36,725 bases of DNA, taken from the NCBI GenBank assembly GCA_964621265.1, contig CAZULQ010000017.1:1-36725 (forward strand). The letters run 5' to 3'. Source of the stretch: Porcipelethomonas sp964621265 (GTDB lineage: Bacteria > Bacillota > Clostridia > Oscillospirales > Ruminococcaceae). The position numbers and the translations under genes were made by a program. Positions within the stretch are counted from its first letter, which is position 1. Each line of letters begins with the position of its first letter. The notes under the pieces were generated by a model. That model saw only the letters and a program-made list of their open reading frames with translations. It did not search any database and was not told the DNA's origin. Shown here piece by piece: positions 15,625-23,073 of this stretch.

Positions 15625-16463
15625 TGGGTACGCTTTTTGTCGTTGGTACACCAATCGGAAACATGGACGATATCACCTTCAGACAGCTTAAAACGCTTGA
15701 GGAGGTTGACTTTATCGCCGCCGAGGATACTCGTGTTACACTGAAACTTCTGAACAGATATGAAATAAAAAAGCCGCTTATCAGCTATCACGGACACAGT
15801 ACTGAAAGCGTTGCGGCAAACATTGTTTCAAGAATACAGGGAGGCGAAGATGCCGCAATTGTAACAGACGCAGGTATGCCGTGTATCTCAGACCCGGGAG
15901 AAATTCTTGTGAGAATGTGCGCTGAATGCGGAATAGATGTAAAGGTTGTTCCGGGACCGAGCGCAGTTATTTCAGCACTTGCAATTTCTGGGCTTAACAC
16001 ATCACGCTTTGCGTTTGAGGGCTTTTTATCCGTTAACAAAAAGCAGAGATATGACCACCTTGAAGCAATTCAGAATGAAACAAGAACTCTGATTTTTTAT
16101 GAAGCTCCGCACAAGCTTATGAACACACTTCAGGACTTTCTTAAGTATTTCGGTGACAGAAAAATCTCACTTTGCCGTGAGCTTACCAAAATTCACGAGG
16201 AAGTACTCAGAATGACAATTTCCGAAGCGATAGAGTATTACACTGTAAAAAATCCAAAGGGTGAATATGTACTCGTTTTAGAGGGTGCAAAGGAAAAGAA
16301 CCTTTCCGATGAGTACACAATCGAAACTGCCGCCGCACTTGCAAAGCAGTATGCAAGTGAAGGAATGAAGCTTTCGGAAGCGTGCAAAACTGCCGCAAAG
16401 GAAACAGGCTTTTCAAAAAGCAATATTTACTCATACATCATAAACGAGGAGGAAGCGCAATGA
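15624..16463 (+). CDS. rsmI: 16S rRNA 2'-O-ribose C1402 methyltransferase RsmI
   Basis: Tetrapyrrole-methylase-fold enzyme of 279 aa that methylates the ribose of C1402 in 16S rRNA. Family hallmarks are LFVVGTPIGNMDDITFR at the N-terminus, IAAEDTR, DAGMPCISDPG, VVPGPSAVISALAISGL and FYEAPHKL. A helix-turn-helix-like tail (AKQYASEGMKLSEACKTAAK) is also typical. It starts on the last base of the upstream stop and overlaps the next gene by 4 bases (ATGA), so it is the middle gene of a tightly coupled three-gene operon. Confidence 0.96.
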   Translation: MGTLFVVGTPIGNMDDITFRQLKTLEEVDFIAAEDTRVTLKLLNRYEIKKPLISYHGHSTESVAANIVSRIQGGEDAAIVTDAGMPCISDPGEILVRMCAECGIDVKVVPGPSAVISALAISGLNTSRFAFEGFLSVNKKQRYDHLEAIQNETRTLIFYEAPHKLMNTLQDFLKYFGDRKISLCRELTKIHEEVLRMTISEAIEYYTVKNPKGEYVLVLEGAKEKNLSDEYTIETAAALAKQYASEGMKLSEACKTAAKETGFSKSNIYSYIINEEEAQ

Positions 16464-17284
16464 GAATACCCAGAGTTGCGTGTATAAACGACCTGTCGGG
16501 CTTCGGCAGATGCTCTCTTACAACCGCCGTTTCGGTGATTTCAGCGGCAGGTGTTCAGGCGTGTCCTGTCCCGACAGCTGTTCTCTCAAAACATACAGGC
16601 TTTCCGTCCTACTATTTCGCTGACCTTACGAATAATATGCCTCCATATCTTGATAACTGGCACGACCTTGAATTTGATGCAATTTACAGCGGCTTTCTCG
16701 GGTCTTCCGAGCAGATTGAGATTGTTGAGGATTTCATTTTCCGTCAGAAGGAAAAAAACGACACTGTCAAAATTATTGTTGACCCGGTTATGGGCGACCA
16801 CGGCAGACTATACGCTACCTATACAGACGAAATGAACAGGCTTATGAAACGCCTTGTAACTCACGCTGACCTTATCACTCCTAACATTACAGAGGCTTGC
16901 TTTCTTACCGAAAACAAGTATAGCGGAGAGGATATTTCCGATGAAGAAGCAAAGTCGCTTTTAGAACAGCTTCACGCTCTCGGATGCCGTCAGGTAGTGC
17001 TGACAGGCATTGTCAGAGATGAACGCATGATAAACATGACTCTTGATGAAAACGGGTTCAGTACTGACACTCTTCACAGAGAATCACAGGTTTTCTCGGG
17101 TACAGGTGACCTTTTTGCGTCAGTTATGTGTGCGCAGATACTCAAAGGCAACAGTCTCCCACAGGCAGTTAATGCCGCAGGAGAATTTATTTCCAAAGCC
17201 ATTGATTACACAATAAAAGCCGAAACACCGCTGAGTGAAGGGGTTGTTTTTGAGCCGTTGCTTTATACCTTAGGTAAACAGTAA
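16460..17284 (+). CDS. Pyridoxamine/pyridoxal kinase (PdxY-like)
   Basis: Vitamin B6 salvage kinase of 274 aa, phosphorylating pyridoxal, pyridoxamine or pyridoxine to the PLP precursor. It is a ribokinase-fold protein: N-terminal RVACINDLSGFGRCSLTTAV, VDPVMGDHGRLYATYT, TPNITEACFLT, and the anion hole with catalytic Asp in SGTGDLFASVM. I chose ATG 16460 (MRIPRVACIND), which has GAGGAGGAAGCGCA upstream and overlaps the rsmI stop as ATGA. The frame is open further up, but inside rsmI. No terminator is visible after it. Confidence 0.92.
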   Translation: MRIPRVACINDLSGFGRCSLTTAVSVISAAGVQACPVPTAVLSKHTGFPSYYFADLTNNMPPYLDNWHDLEFDAIYSGFLGSSEQIEIVEDFIFRQKEKNDTVKIIVDPVMGDHGRLYATYTDEMNRLMKRLVTHADLITPNITEACFLTENKYSGEDISDEEAKSLLEQLHALGCRQVVLTGIVRDERMINMTLDENGFSTDTLHRESQVFSGTGDLFASVMCAQILKGNSLPQAVNAAGEFISKAIDYTIKAETPLSEGVVFEPLLYTLGKQ

Positions 17285-17366
17285 CAAAAAACATTTCCGA
17301 AAATTGTATATTTAGTCCATGCACTGAGTAAAATAGATAAGAGCATATTTAAGCTCAAAAATCCAT

Positions 17367-18032
17367 TTGGAGGCGATTTCTATTTTATTTCAGTGCAGTT
17401 TTGTTATGGGATTATTGTGTTCTACTGTTATTGCAGGTGGGGTTGAAGCAGAACTTGAAAAGGTTGATATAACCGATATTTACGCTCAGAATATACAGAC
17501 AGCTGAACTTGTTATGGAAGAAAAAGCGGAAGTCAGAGCGGAGGAAGAGGCAAGAATAGCCGCTGAGGAAGCAGAAAAAGCAAAGCAGTCACAGGAAGAA
17601 GGCGAAGCTGTCAGCGTTTTTTCAGACGGCTTTGACTCGTCCTTTAAGGCGTACATGGACTATCGCTGTATCACAGACACAGGCTCTGTGCAGTATGAAC
17701 TTCAACAGCAGGCATACACAGACGAGAGAGGCTTTCGCCGTATCGGCGATGATTACTGCGTTGCGCTCGGGACAGGCATAACGGGTGGCTGTAGAGAGCG
17801 TTTTCTGATACATCTCGACAGCGGTTACAGCTTTACTGCGATTGTCTCGGACGTAAAGGCGGACTGCCATACAGATGCGACAAACTGCTTTGTCCCAAGA
17901 GGCGGAAATTCGGGAAATGTAGTTGAATTTATCATTGATAAGAATGCCGCCGACCCCGCAATGCTTTCCAGCGGAAATGCGGGCTATTATGCCGATTTAA
18001 GCGGAAATGTTACGGCGATTGAGAGGATATAG
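17367..18032 (+). CDS. Secreted coiled-coil protein of unknown function, with no canonical start codon at its ribosome site
   Basis: Up to 221 aa. The N-terminus is hydrophobic (about 5-24, ISILFQCSFVMGLLCSTVIAGG), a likely export signal or anchor. A Glu/Ala/Lys-rich coiled coil follows (about 47-75), then a Cys-containing beta-type domain (about 110-221: YCVALGTGITGGCRERFLI, DVKADCHTDATN, NVVEFIID). I recall such C-terminal domains from other Firmicute secreted proteins but cannot name the family. The in-frame TTG at 17367 overlaps the GGAGG (17369-17373), so it cannot be read from it. An ATT at 17382 sits 8 nt after GGAGG. The first ATG (17406) has no ribosome site and would cut the hydrophobic segment short. 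So the gene uses AUU, has lost its start, or starts weakly at 17406. Confidence 0.7.
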   Translation: MEAISILFQCSFVMGLLCSTVIAGGVEAELEKVDITDIYAQNIQTAELVMEEKAEVRAEEEARIAAEEAEKAKQSQEEGEAVSVFSDGFDSSFKAYMDYRCITDTGSVQYELQQQAYTDERGFRRIGDDYCVALGTGITGGCRERFLIHLDSGYSFTAIVSDVKADCHTDATNCFVPRGGNSGNVVEFIIDKNAADPAMLSSGNAGYYADLSGNVTAIERI

Positions 18033-18057
18033 AAAAACTCCCTTATAGGGAGTTTTT
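18033..18057 (+). terminator. Bidirectional terminator between the coiled-coil gene and the 60-aa gene
   Basis: An 11-bp stem (18033-18043 with 18047-18057) with a 3-nt loop. The arms hold AAAAA and TTTTT runs, so it can stop transcription from both sides. It lies next to the stop codons of both converging genes. Confidence 0.85.
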
Positions 18058-18061
18058 TATA

Positions 18062-18244
18062 TTATTCCTGCATAATTATTTCTTCAGCCAAACGTTGAAT
18101 ACACTTTAACTTTTCTGTTTCATCCATTAATATGAGTTTTGTTTCATAAGATATATTTTCTTCAATTACTAATCTGTCTAATATTTCAATAGTGTCGCAA
18201 ATAGCAGAAAACATTACAAAATAGGGTCTTTTGTATAAATTCAT
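18062..18244 (-). CDS. Small protein of unknown function (60 aa), divergent from an XRE regulator
   Basis: Acidic, helix-rich protein: MNLYKRPYFVMFSAICDTIE, then ILDRLVIEENISYETKLILM and a Glu-rich end. I do not recognise it with certainty. The shape resembles small helical proteins of about 60-80 aa that are widespread in Firmicutes and lack a known role. ATG 18244 is preferred (AGGTGA 6 nt upstream); a GTG three codons earlier overlaps that site. It has a near-perfect TTGACA-N17-TATAAT promoter with a palindrome inside it, so it is probably repressed by the XRE protein encoded on the other strand. It could be the regulated half of a toxin-antitoxin-like or phage-derived switch, but nothing proves that. 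Confidence 0.75.
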   Translation of the reverse strand: MNLYKRPYFVMFSAICDTIEILDRLVIEENISYETKLILMDETEKLKCIQRLAEEIIMQE

Positions 18245-18261
18245 TTTAATCACCTGTTAAT

Positions 18262-18290
18262 ATTATAACCTATTTCAGGTTATATGTCAA
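18262..18290 (-). promoter_or_regulatory. Consensus sigma-A promoter of the 60-aa gene
   Basis: On the minus strand, -35 TTGACA (18285-18290), spacer of exactly 17, -10 TATAAT (18262-18267): both hexamers are perfect consensus. The leader is only about 10-12 nt and is mostly the ribosome site. Confidence 0.85.
18264..18284. promoter_or_regulatory. Palindromic operator, likely bound by the XRE regulator
   Basis: Perfect inverted repeat TATAACCT (18264-18271), 5-nt spacer, AGGTTATA (18277-18284). It fills the space between the -35 and -10 boxes of the 60-aa gene and overlaps that -10. Binding there would block that promoter. Confidence 0.7.
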
Positions 18291-18343
18291 TAATCAGGCT
18301 GCATTTATCGTATAATAATTATTTAAGAAAAGAGGTAATTATT

Positions 18344-18556
18344 ATGCGTTTCAGAATAAGAGATATGCGTGAGGACAGAGACTTAACTCAAAAACAAGTT
18401 GCAGAATATTTAAAAATGTCTCAGACAGGCTATTCAAAATACGAAACTGGCGAAAATGATGTCCCAAGTGCCGTTTGGGACAAGCTTGCAGAATTTTATG
18501 ATACAAGCGTTGATTATCTCATGGGAAGAACCGACAACAGCAAACCCTATCCATAA
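18344..18556 (+). CDS. XRE/Cro-family transcriptional regulator
   Basis: Minimal DNA-binding protein of 70 aa with one helix-turn-helix: MRFRIRDMREDRDLTQKQVA, the recognition helix in MSQTGYSKYETG, and a short tail DTSVDYLMGRTDN typical of Cro/cI-like repressors. I chose ATG 18344 (AGAGGTAA upstream). The frame is open back to 18284, but that stretch includes the operator region. A TATAAT at 18311-18316 may be its -10, without a clear -35. It is divergent from the 60-aa gene and next to a palindrome, so it probably represses that gene and perhaps itself. There is no ligand or protease domain. Confidence 0.9.
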   Translation: MRFRIRDMREDRDLTQKQVAEYLKMSQTGYSKYETGENDVPSAVWDKLAEFYDTSVDYLMGRTDNSKPYP

Positions 18557-18586
18557 CAACTATATTGACACATAGCATATAATAAA

Positions 18587-18612
18587 AAACGCACGGATTT
18601 CTCCGTGCGTTA
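18587..18612 (-). terminator. gdhA terminator, possibly bidirectional
   Basis: Stem of 9-11 bp (18587-18597 with 18602-18612) with a 4-nt loop, GAAA on the minus strand, followed there by TTTTATT. On the plus strand AATTTTAT follows, so it may also end the XRE transcript. It is one of four hairpins with the same tip. Confidence 0.88.
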
Positions 18613-18636
18613 ATTTTATGTATTAAGCGTTAATTA

Positions 18637-19989
18637 TCAAACGCAACCCTGCCAGATCATAGCGTCTGCAACCTTGTCAAAGCCTGCGATGTTAGCGCCG
18701 GCAACGAGGTCACCTTCCATGCCATATCTCTTAGCGGCAGCAGCTGATGCTTCGAAGATATTCTTCATGATACCCTTAAGCTTTTCATCAACTTCTTCAG
18801 CTGTCCATGAAAGTCTTTCTGAGTTCTGTGACATTTCAAGACCTGAAACTGCAACACCACCGGCGTTAACAGCCTTTGAAGGAGCAACTACTACGCCGTT
18901 CTTCTTGAGGTATGCAACAGCTTCGTTTGTTGTAGGCATGTTAGCAACTTCAACGTAGTACTTAACACCGTTAGCAACAATCTTTTCAGCTTCAGCCATA
19001 CCAACTTCGTTCTGTGTAGCGCAAGGCATGATGATATCAGCCTTAGTGCCCCATGGCTTTTCACCTGGGAAGAACTGAACGCCGAACTTGTCAGCATAAT
19101 CCTGAACCTTATCACGGCATGATGCACGCATTTCAAGGAGGAAATCAACCTTTTCATCTGTGCTGATGCCGTCTGGATCGTAAACGTAGCCGTCCGGACC
19201 TGAGATTGTTACAACCTTACCGCCGAGCTCGTTAACCTTCTTAACTGTACCCCAAGCAACGTTACCGAAGCCTGAAACTGCAAATGTCTTGCCCTTGATA
19301 TCTTCGCCAAGTGACTTGAGCATTTCAACTGTGTAGTAAACAGCGCCGTAGCCTGTTGCTTCAGGACGGATAAGTGAACCGCCGCAGCTTCTGTCCTTAC
19401 CTGTAAGAACGCCTGTGAATTCGTTGCGGAGTCTCTTATACTGACCATACATATAACCGATTTCTCTTGAACCTACACCGATATCGCCTGCAGGAACGTC
19501 TGTATCAGCACCGATGTGCTTTGAAAGCTCTGTCATAAAGCTCTGGCAGAATCTCATAACTTCGCCGTCTGACTTGCCTCTTGGGTCAAAGTCAGAACCG
19601 CCCTTACCGCCGCCCATTGGGAGACCTGTAAGGCTGTTCTTGAATGTCTGTTCAAAACCTAAGAACTTGATAACAGATGCGCAAACTGTTGGATGGAATC
19701 TCAGACCGCCCTTGTAAGGACCGATTGCTGAGTTGAACTGTACTCTAAAGCCTCTGTTAACCTGAACAACACCGTTATCATCAACCCATGGTACTCTGAA
19801 CTGAACAAATCTTTCAGGTTCAACCATCTTTTCGATGACACCGTTCTTTTCGATTTCAGGTCTCTGAGCAACTACTGGCTCTAAACTTTCGAGAACTTCC
19901 TTCACTGCCTGGAGAAATTCTTCTTCGCCCTTGTTTCTCTGGCAAACTGTTTCATAAACTCTGTTTAAATATTCGCTTTTAAACGCCAT
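18637..19989 (-). CDS. gdhA: Glutamate dehydrogenase (NADP-type, hexameric)
   Basis: Reversible amination of 2-oxoglutarate by ammonia to glutamate, a main route of ammonia assimilation in gut anaerobes. It is 450 aa, normal for the small hexameric class. Substrate-site segments are FRVQFNSAIGPYKGGLRFHP (Lys93), GLPMGGGKGG with Lys129, and PAGDIGVGSREIG. The Rossmann dinucleotide motif is AVSGFGNVAWG. AGGAGG precedes the ATG. It is monocistronic between its own promoter and terminator. NADP use is inferred from similarity to GdhA enzymes, not from a decisive residue. Confidence 0.97.
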   Translation of the reverse strand: MAFKSEYLNRVYETVCQRNKGEEEFLQAVKEVLESLEPVVAQRPEIEKNGVIEKMVEPERFVQFRVPWVDDNGVVQVNRGFRVQFNSAIGPYKGGLRFHPTVCASVIKFLGFEQTFKNSLTGLPMGGGKGGSDFDPRGKSDGEVMRFCQSFMTELSKHIGADTDVPAGDIGVGSREIGYMYGQYKRLRNEFTGVLTGKDRSCGGSLIRPEATGYGAVYYTVEMLKSLGEDIKGKTFAVSGFGNVAWGTVKKVNELGGKVVTISGPDGYVYDPDGISTDEKVDFLLEMRASCRDKVQDYADKFGVQFFPGEKPWGTKADIIMPCATQNEVGMAEAEKIVANGVKYYVEVANMPTTNEAVAYLKKNGVVVAPSKAVNAGGVAVSGLEMSQNSERLSWTAEEVDEKLKGIMKNIFEASAAAAKRYGMEGDLVAGANIAGFDKVADAMIWQGCV

Positions 19990-20041
19990 TGTTTAAAACC
20001 TCCTAAATATGATTATCGGGATATCAAAACCCAACATATTA

Positions 20042-20070
20042 ATTATACTCCATTTAAAGCAATAAAGCAA
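20042..20070 (-). promoter_or_regulatory. gdhA sigma-A promoter
   Basis: On the minus strand, -35 TTGCTT (20065-20070), 17-nt spacer, -10 TATAAT (20042-20047), about 50 nt before the gdhA ATG. Confidence 0.7.
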
Positions 20071-20141
20071 GTATTTTTTTAATAAAATAAATCTTTTTTT
20101 GAAATCACGTCAATGATTGTAGAAATTGAAGGGGGGCGGTA

Positions 20142-20170
20142 TTGACAAAAATGCTCAAATCAGCTAAAAT
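20142..20170 (+). promoter_or_regulatory. rnpB promoter
   Basis: -35 TTGACA (20142-20147), 17-nt spacer, -10 TAAAAT (20165-20170). The predicted start about 7 nt downstream matches the 5' end of the RNase P RNA. Confidence 0.85.
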
Positions 20171-20176
20171 ATAGAA

Positions 20177-20522
20177 GAGCAAGCTATGCGGCAGCGGGAA
20201 CGATTTAGTTCATGAGGAAAGTCCGGGCATCACAGAGCGGGATAACTGCTAACGGCAGCCGAAGGCGACTTCAGGGCTAGTGCAACAGAAAAAATACCGC
20301 CTGTCTTATGACAGGTAAGGGTGGAATGGCGAGGTAAGAGCTCACCGGAATACATGAGAGTGTATTGCCGTGTAAACCCTATCCGATGCAACGTCTATTG
20401 GTACTTTTAAGTCAACATCTGCTCGGTGGATTTAAGAGTAATGACGGCTTGAGCTTTGGGGCGACCCAAAGCCTAGATAAATTGCCGCACACGACAGAAC
20501 CCGGCTTATCGGCTTGGTCACC
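20177..20522 (+). ncRNA. rnpB: RNase P RNA (class A)
   Basis: Catalytic RNA of RNase P, which trims the 5' leader of tRNA precursors. Universally conserved segments are in place: GAGGAAAGTCCGGGC (20213-20227), GCTAGTGCAACAGAAA, CCGCCTG, the GGTAAGGGTGGAA region, GTGTAAACCCTATCCGATGC, and 3' ACAGAACCCGGCTTATCGGC. The layout (P8-P10 and the GTGCNACAGAAA segment) fits class A, not the Bacillus class B. The ends are estimated from the promoter and terminator. About 346 nt. Confidence 0.95.
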
Positions 20523-20555
20523 AAAAAACCTGAGAATTCAATTCTCAGGTTTTTT
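20523..20555 (+). terminator. rnpB terminator
   Basis: A 15-bp stem (20523-20537 with 20541-20555) with a 3-nt loop, followed by ATTTTTTAT. It lies immediately after the RNase P RNA. Confidence 0.92.
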
Positions 20556-20592
20556 ATTTTTTATGGGTGTTTTTCAATGCCCGAAAAAAAGA

Positions 20593-20612
20593 CGGCTTTG
20601 AAACCAAAGCCG
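20593..20612 (-). terminator. gap terminator
   Basis: An 8-bp stem (20593-20600 with 20605-20612) with a 4-nt loop. On the minus strand it is followed by GTCTTTTTTTCGG, a clear U-tract. It lies about 75 nt beyond the gap stop, after a short tandem repeat. Confidence 0.85.
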
Positions 20613-20617
20613 CCTGT

Positions 20618-20665
20618 ATAGCAAAAATACATAGCAAATTAATATAGCAAATAGTAAATAGCAAA
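20618..20665. repeat. Short tandem repeat with ATAGCAAA core in the gap 3' region
   Basis: The core ATAGCAAA begins at 20618, 20631, 20644 and 20658, with a one-base variant ATAGTAAA at 20651. The spacing is 13, 13, 7 and 7 bases. It lies between the gap stop codon and its terminator hairpin. Confidence 0.8.
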
Positions 20666-20685
20666 ATACCGAATTCGGTTAAATA

Positions 20686-21723
20686 TTAGCCGAGTTCAGC
20701 AAAGTACTTGATTGTTCTAACCATCTGTGATGTGTATGAGTTTTCGTTGTCATACCATGAAACAACCTGTACTTCATAAAGATCATCAGCGATCTTTGAA
20801 ACCATTGTCTGAGTAGCATCGAAGAGTGAGCCGTACTTCATGCCGATAACGTCTGAAGAAACGATGTCATCTTCGTTGTAGCCGAATGAGTCAGAAGCAG
20901 CAGCCTTCATAGCAGCATTGATGCCGTCAACTGTTACGTCTGTACCCTTTACAACAGCTGTAAGAATTGTTGTTGAACCTGTTGGAACAGGAACTCTCTG
21001 AGCTGAACCGATAAGCTTACCGTTGAGTTCAGGAATTACGAGACCGATAGCCTTAGCAGCACCTGTTGAGTTAGGAACAATGTTAGCTGCACCAGCTCTT
21101 GCTCTTCTCATGTCACCCTTTCTATGTGGGCCGTCGAGAATCATCTGGTCACCTGTGTAAGCGTGGATTGTGCTCATGATACCGCTCTGGATTGCTGCAT
21201 ACTTGTTGAGTGTATCAGCCATAGGAGCGAGGCAGTTTGTTGTGCATGAAGCAGCTGAGATGATCTTGTCATCAGCTGTAAGTGTGTTTTCGTTTACGCT
21301 GTAAACGATTGTCTTAAGATCGTTGCCTGCTGGAGCAGAGATAACAACCTTCTTGGCACCTGCATCGATGTGAGCCTGTGACTTATCCTTTGAGCAGTAG
21401 AAACCTGTACACTCGAGAACTACGTCAACACCGATTTCACCCCATGGGAGTTCAGCAGCGTTAGCCTTAGCGTAGATCTGAAGTGTCTTGCCGTCAACTG
21501 TGATTGTACCAGCTTCATCATCAGCTGTTACTGTGTGAAGGTTTTCACCGATTCTGCCACAGTAACCGCCCTGAGCTGTATCGTACTTAAGAAGCTGAGC
21601 GAGCATTGAAGGCTTTGTAAGGTCGTTGATTGCAACTACCTCGTAACCTTCTGCACCAAACATCTGTCTGAATGCGAGACGGCCGATACGGCCAAATCCA
21701 TTAATAGCAACTTTTACTGACAT
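20686..21723 (-). CDS. gap: Glyceraldehyde-3-phosphate dehydrogenase
   Basis: Glycolytic enzyme converting glyceraldehyde-3-phosphate, NAD and phosphate to 1,3-bisphosphoglycerate, 345 aa. The NAD fold starts VAINGFGRIGRLAFRQ, with Asp34 (AINDL) fitting NAD rather than NADP preference. The catalytic Cys160 is in SAASCTTNCLAP. The substrate segment HAYTGDQMILDGPH and the C-terminal SWYDNENSYTSQMV are typical. AGGAGG lies before ATG 21723. It is monocistronic: no pgk or tpi follows, and the next feature is its terminator. Confidence 0.98.
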   Translation of the reverse strand: MSVKVAINGFGRIGRLAFRQMFGAEGYEVVAINDLTKPSMLAQLLKYDTAQGGYCGRIGENLHTVTADDEAGTITVDGKTLQIYAKANAAELPWGEIGVDVVLECTGFYCSKDKSQAHIDAGAKKVVISAPAGNDLKTIVYSVNENTLTADDKIISAASCTTNCLAPMADTLNKYAAIQSGIMSTIHAYTGDQMILDGPHRKGDMRRARAGAANIVPNSTGAAKAIGLVIPELNGKLIGSAQRVPVPTGSTTILTAVVKGTDVTVDGINAAMKAAASDSFGYNEDDIVSSDVIGMKYGSLFDATQTMVSKIADDLYEVQVVSWYDNENSYTSQMVRTIKYFAELG

Positions 21724-21755
21724 TGGAATATTACCTCCTAATATTTTATATTATT

Positions 21756-21784
21756 ATTGTACACTAAAATCAGATTTATTTCAA
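21756..21784 (-). promoter_or_regulatory. gap sigma-A promoter
   Basis: On the minus strand, -35 TTGAAA (21779-21784), 17-nt spacer, -10 TACAAT (21756-21761), ending about 32 nt before the ATG. Confidence 0.75.
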
Positions 21785-21828
21785 GTGGTTTGACAAAAAA
21801 ATAACCATTTTTCTTACCTAAAATGTGG

Positions 21829-21858
21829 TTGACAATAAAAATCGACAAATTCTATCAT
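21829..21858 (+). promoter_or_regulatory. Possible promoter of the degenerate kinase gene
   Basis: -35 TTGACA (21829-21834), 18-nt spacer, -10 TATCAT (21853-21858), about 110 nt before the ATG. A nearer TATAAT (21931-21936) has no good -35, so which one is used is uncertain. Confidence 0.45.
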
Positions 21859-21974
21859 TATTCTTGTTTATTTTCAACAACTTACTGAATATTTTTTCAA
21901 TTCGTTCTTAAATTGTTCATATTTATGTAGTATAATATCATAAAGAGTAAATTCAGGACGAAAGGAGGATAAAC

Positions 21975-23027
21975 ATGAATAATGAGCTTGAAATTATAAA
22001 AAAAATCTTTTCTCATTCTGACGACTATGTTTTTATATTAAATCACAGCTTTGAAATCCTCTGGAATAATAAAGAAGATTGTCCCGATTTTTTCAATACA
22101 CAGGCTCTCAGTCAGATTGCAGACGAAAGAAAGACTTCTCTTGAAAGCGGGGATTACCCGATTTATTACAACGGGCTTGAATTTTCCGTAAAGCTGATAA
22201 ATTATAGTGAAGCCGGGCTTTATGTAATACAGATGAACGGCGATGATGTAATTTCATCCATTATGCGTCACAAATCCGTCAGGAATTTTCTTTCAAATCA
22301 GGAAGCACAGATAAGAGAATCAATAGTCGGAATCGCATTCGCAGGAGATAAGCTCAGAAAACAGCTTGATGAATGCGGTCTGAAGGAAGGCGAACGCTTC
22401 GCAGATATTGCCACAGGCAACTGCTACAAGCTTTTAAGGGCATTTCTCGGCACAAATGAACTTATAAAGTATAGAGAAGAGCCGACGGAGCCCGTAAAAA
22501 TCGAACTTAGCTCAATGCTTGAAGGCTTTGCGGATATATGCGCAAGAGTTGTAAACGGCAGAATAAAATTCAATTGCAGAGCAGCCTCACATGAACTTTA
22601 TATAAAGGCTGATGCCGAACGTCTTACAACATGCCTTCTTGAACTCATGCTCCTCACCTGCCGCAACAGCAAAACCACAGAATCAGTTACAATCTCAGCC
22701 GATAAAATCAACGACAGCATTTCCCTTACTTTTTTCTCAGACTGCGTAAAGGAAGAACCTGTCAGAAGCATGTTCAGCAAGCTTGAAAAGCTTTACAAGG
22801 ATTCAGCGTCCGACCCTGACCTTGTTGTTATAAACAAATTCTGTACACAGTTCGGCGCAAGTCTTTTTGTTGCTGATATTCCTGAAAAGGAAAGCAAATC
22901 CTACTCACTGTGCTTCCCTGTCTGCTATGACGACGGCATTATTGTCAAATCCCCGAAAACCAGTGTTACAACTGACAGATTCTCAAAATTTCATATAGCA
23001 CTTTCAGAAATAAGCGAACCGATATAA
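21975..23027 (+). CDS. Degenerate histidine-kinase-like signalling protein (PAS-like and ATPase-like)
   Basis: Soluble protein of 350 aa with no membrane segment. Residues 13-90 look like a PAS fold (DDYVFILNHSFEILWNN). A helical stretch (100-165) sits where a dimerisation/phosphotransfer domain would be, but has no H-box histidine. Residues 205-320 are laid out like a kinase ATPase domain: an N-box-like helix (AERLTTCLLELMLLTCRN) and a G-box position (VVINKFCTQFGASLFV) lacking the glycine-rich motif. So it resembles a kinase that lost catalysis, perhaps an adaptor or sensor. It stands alone between gap and the GH13 gene, with its own terminator and a strong AAAGGAGG. A Ruminococcaceae-specific family is possible. 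Function unknown. Confidence 0.75.
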   Translation: MNNELEIIKKIFSHSDDYVFILNHSFEILWNNKEDCPDFFNTQALSQIADERKTSLESGDYPIYYNGLEFSVKLINYSEAGLYVIQMNGDDVISSIMRHKSVRNFLSNQEAQIRESIVGIAFAGDKLRKQLDECGLKEGERFADIATGNCYKLLRAFLGTNELIKYREEPTEPVKIELSSMLEGFADICARVVNGRIKFNCRAASHELYIKADAERLTTCLLELMLLTCRNSKTTESVTISADKINDSISLTFFSDCVKEEPVRSMFSKLEKLYKDSASDPDLVVINKFCTQFGASLFVADIPEKESKSYSLCFPVCYDDGIIVKSPKTSVTTDRFSKFHIALSEISEPI

Positions 23028-23059
23028 AAAGAAGACCCGATAAAACGAGTCTTCTTTTT
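23026..23059 (+). terminator. Bidirectional terminator, degenerate kinase gene / GH13 gene
   Basis: An 11-bp stem (23026-23036 with 23049-23059) with a 12-nt loop, followed by more T on the plus strand. The left arm starts with AAAAA, so the minus strand also gets a U-run after the GH13 gene. Confidence 0.85.
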
Positions 23060-23073
23060 TTGTATCATTAATA

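Noticed and set aside
18565..18583. TTGACA and TATAAT near the gdhA terminator
   Set aside because: The spacer is only 7 nt, so it cannot be a sigma-A promoter.
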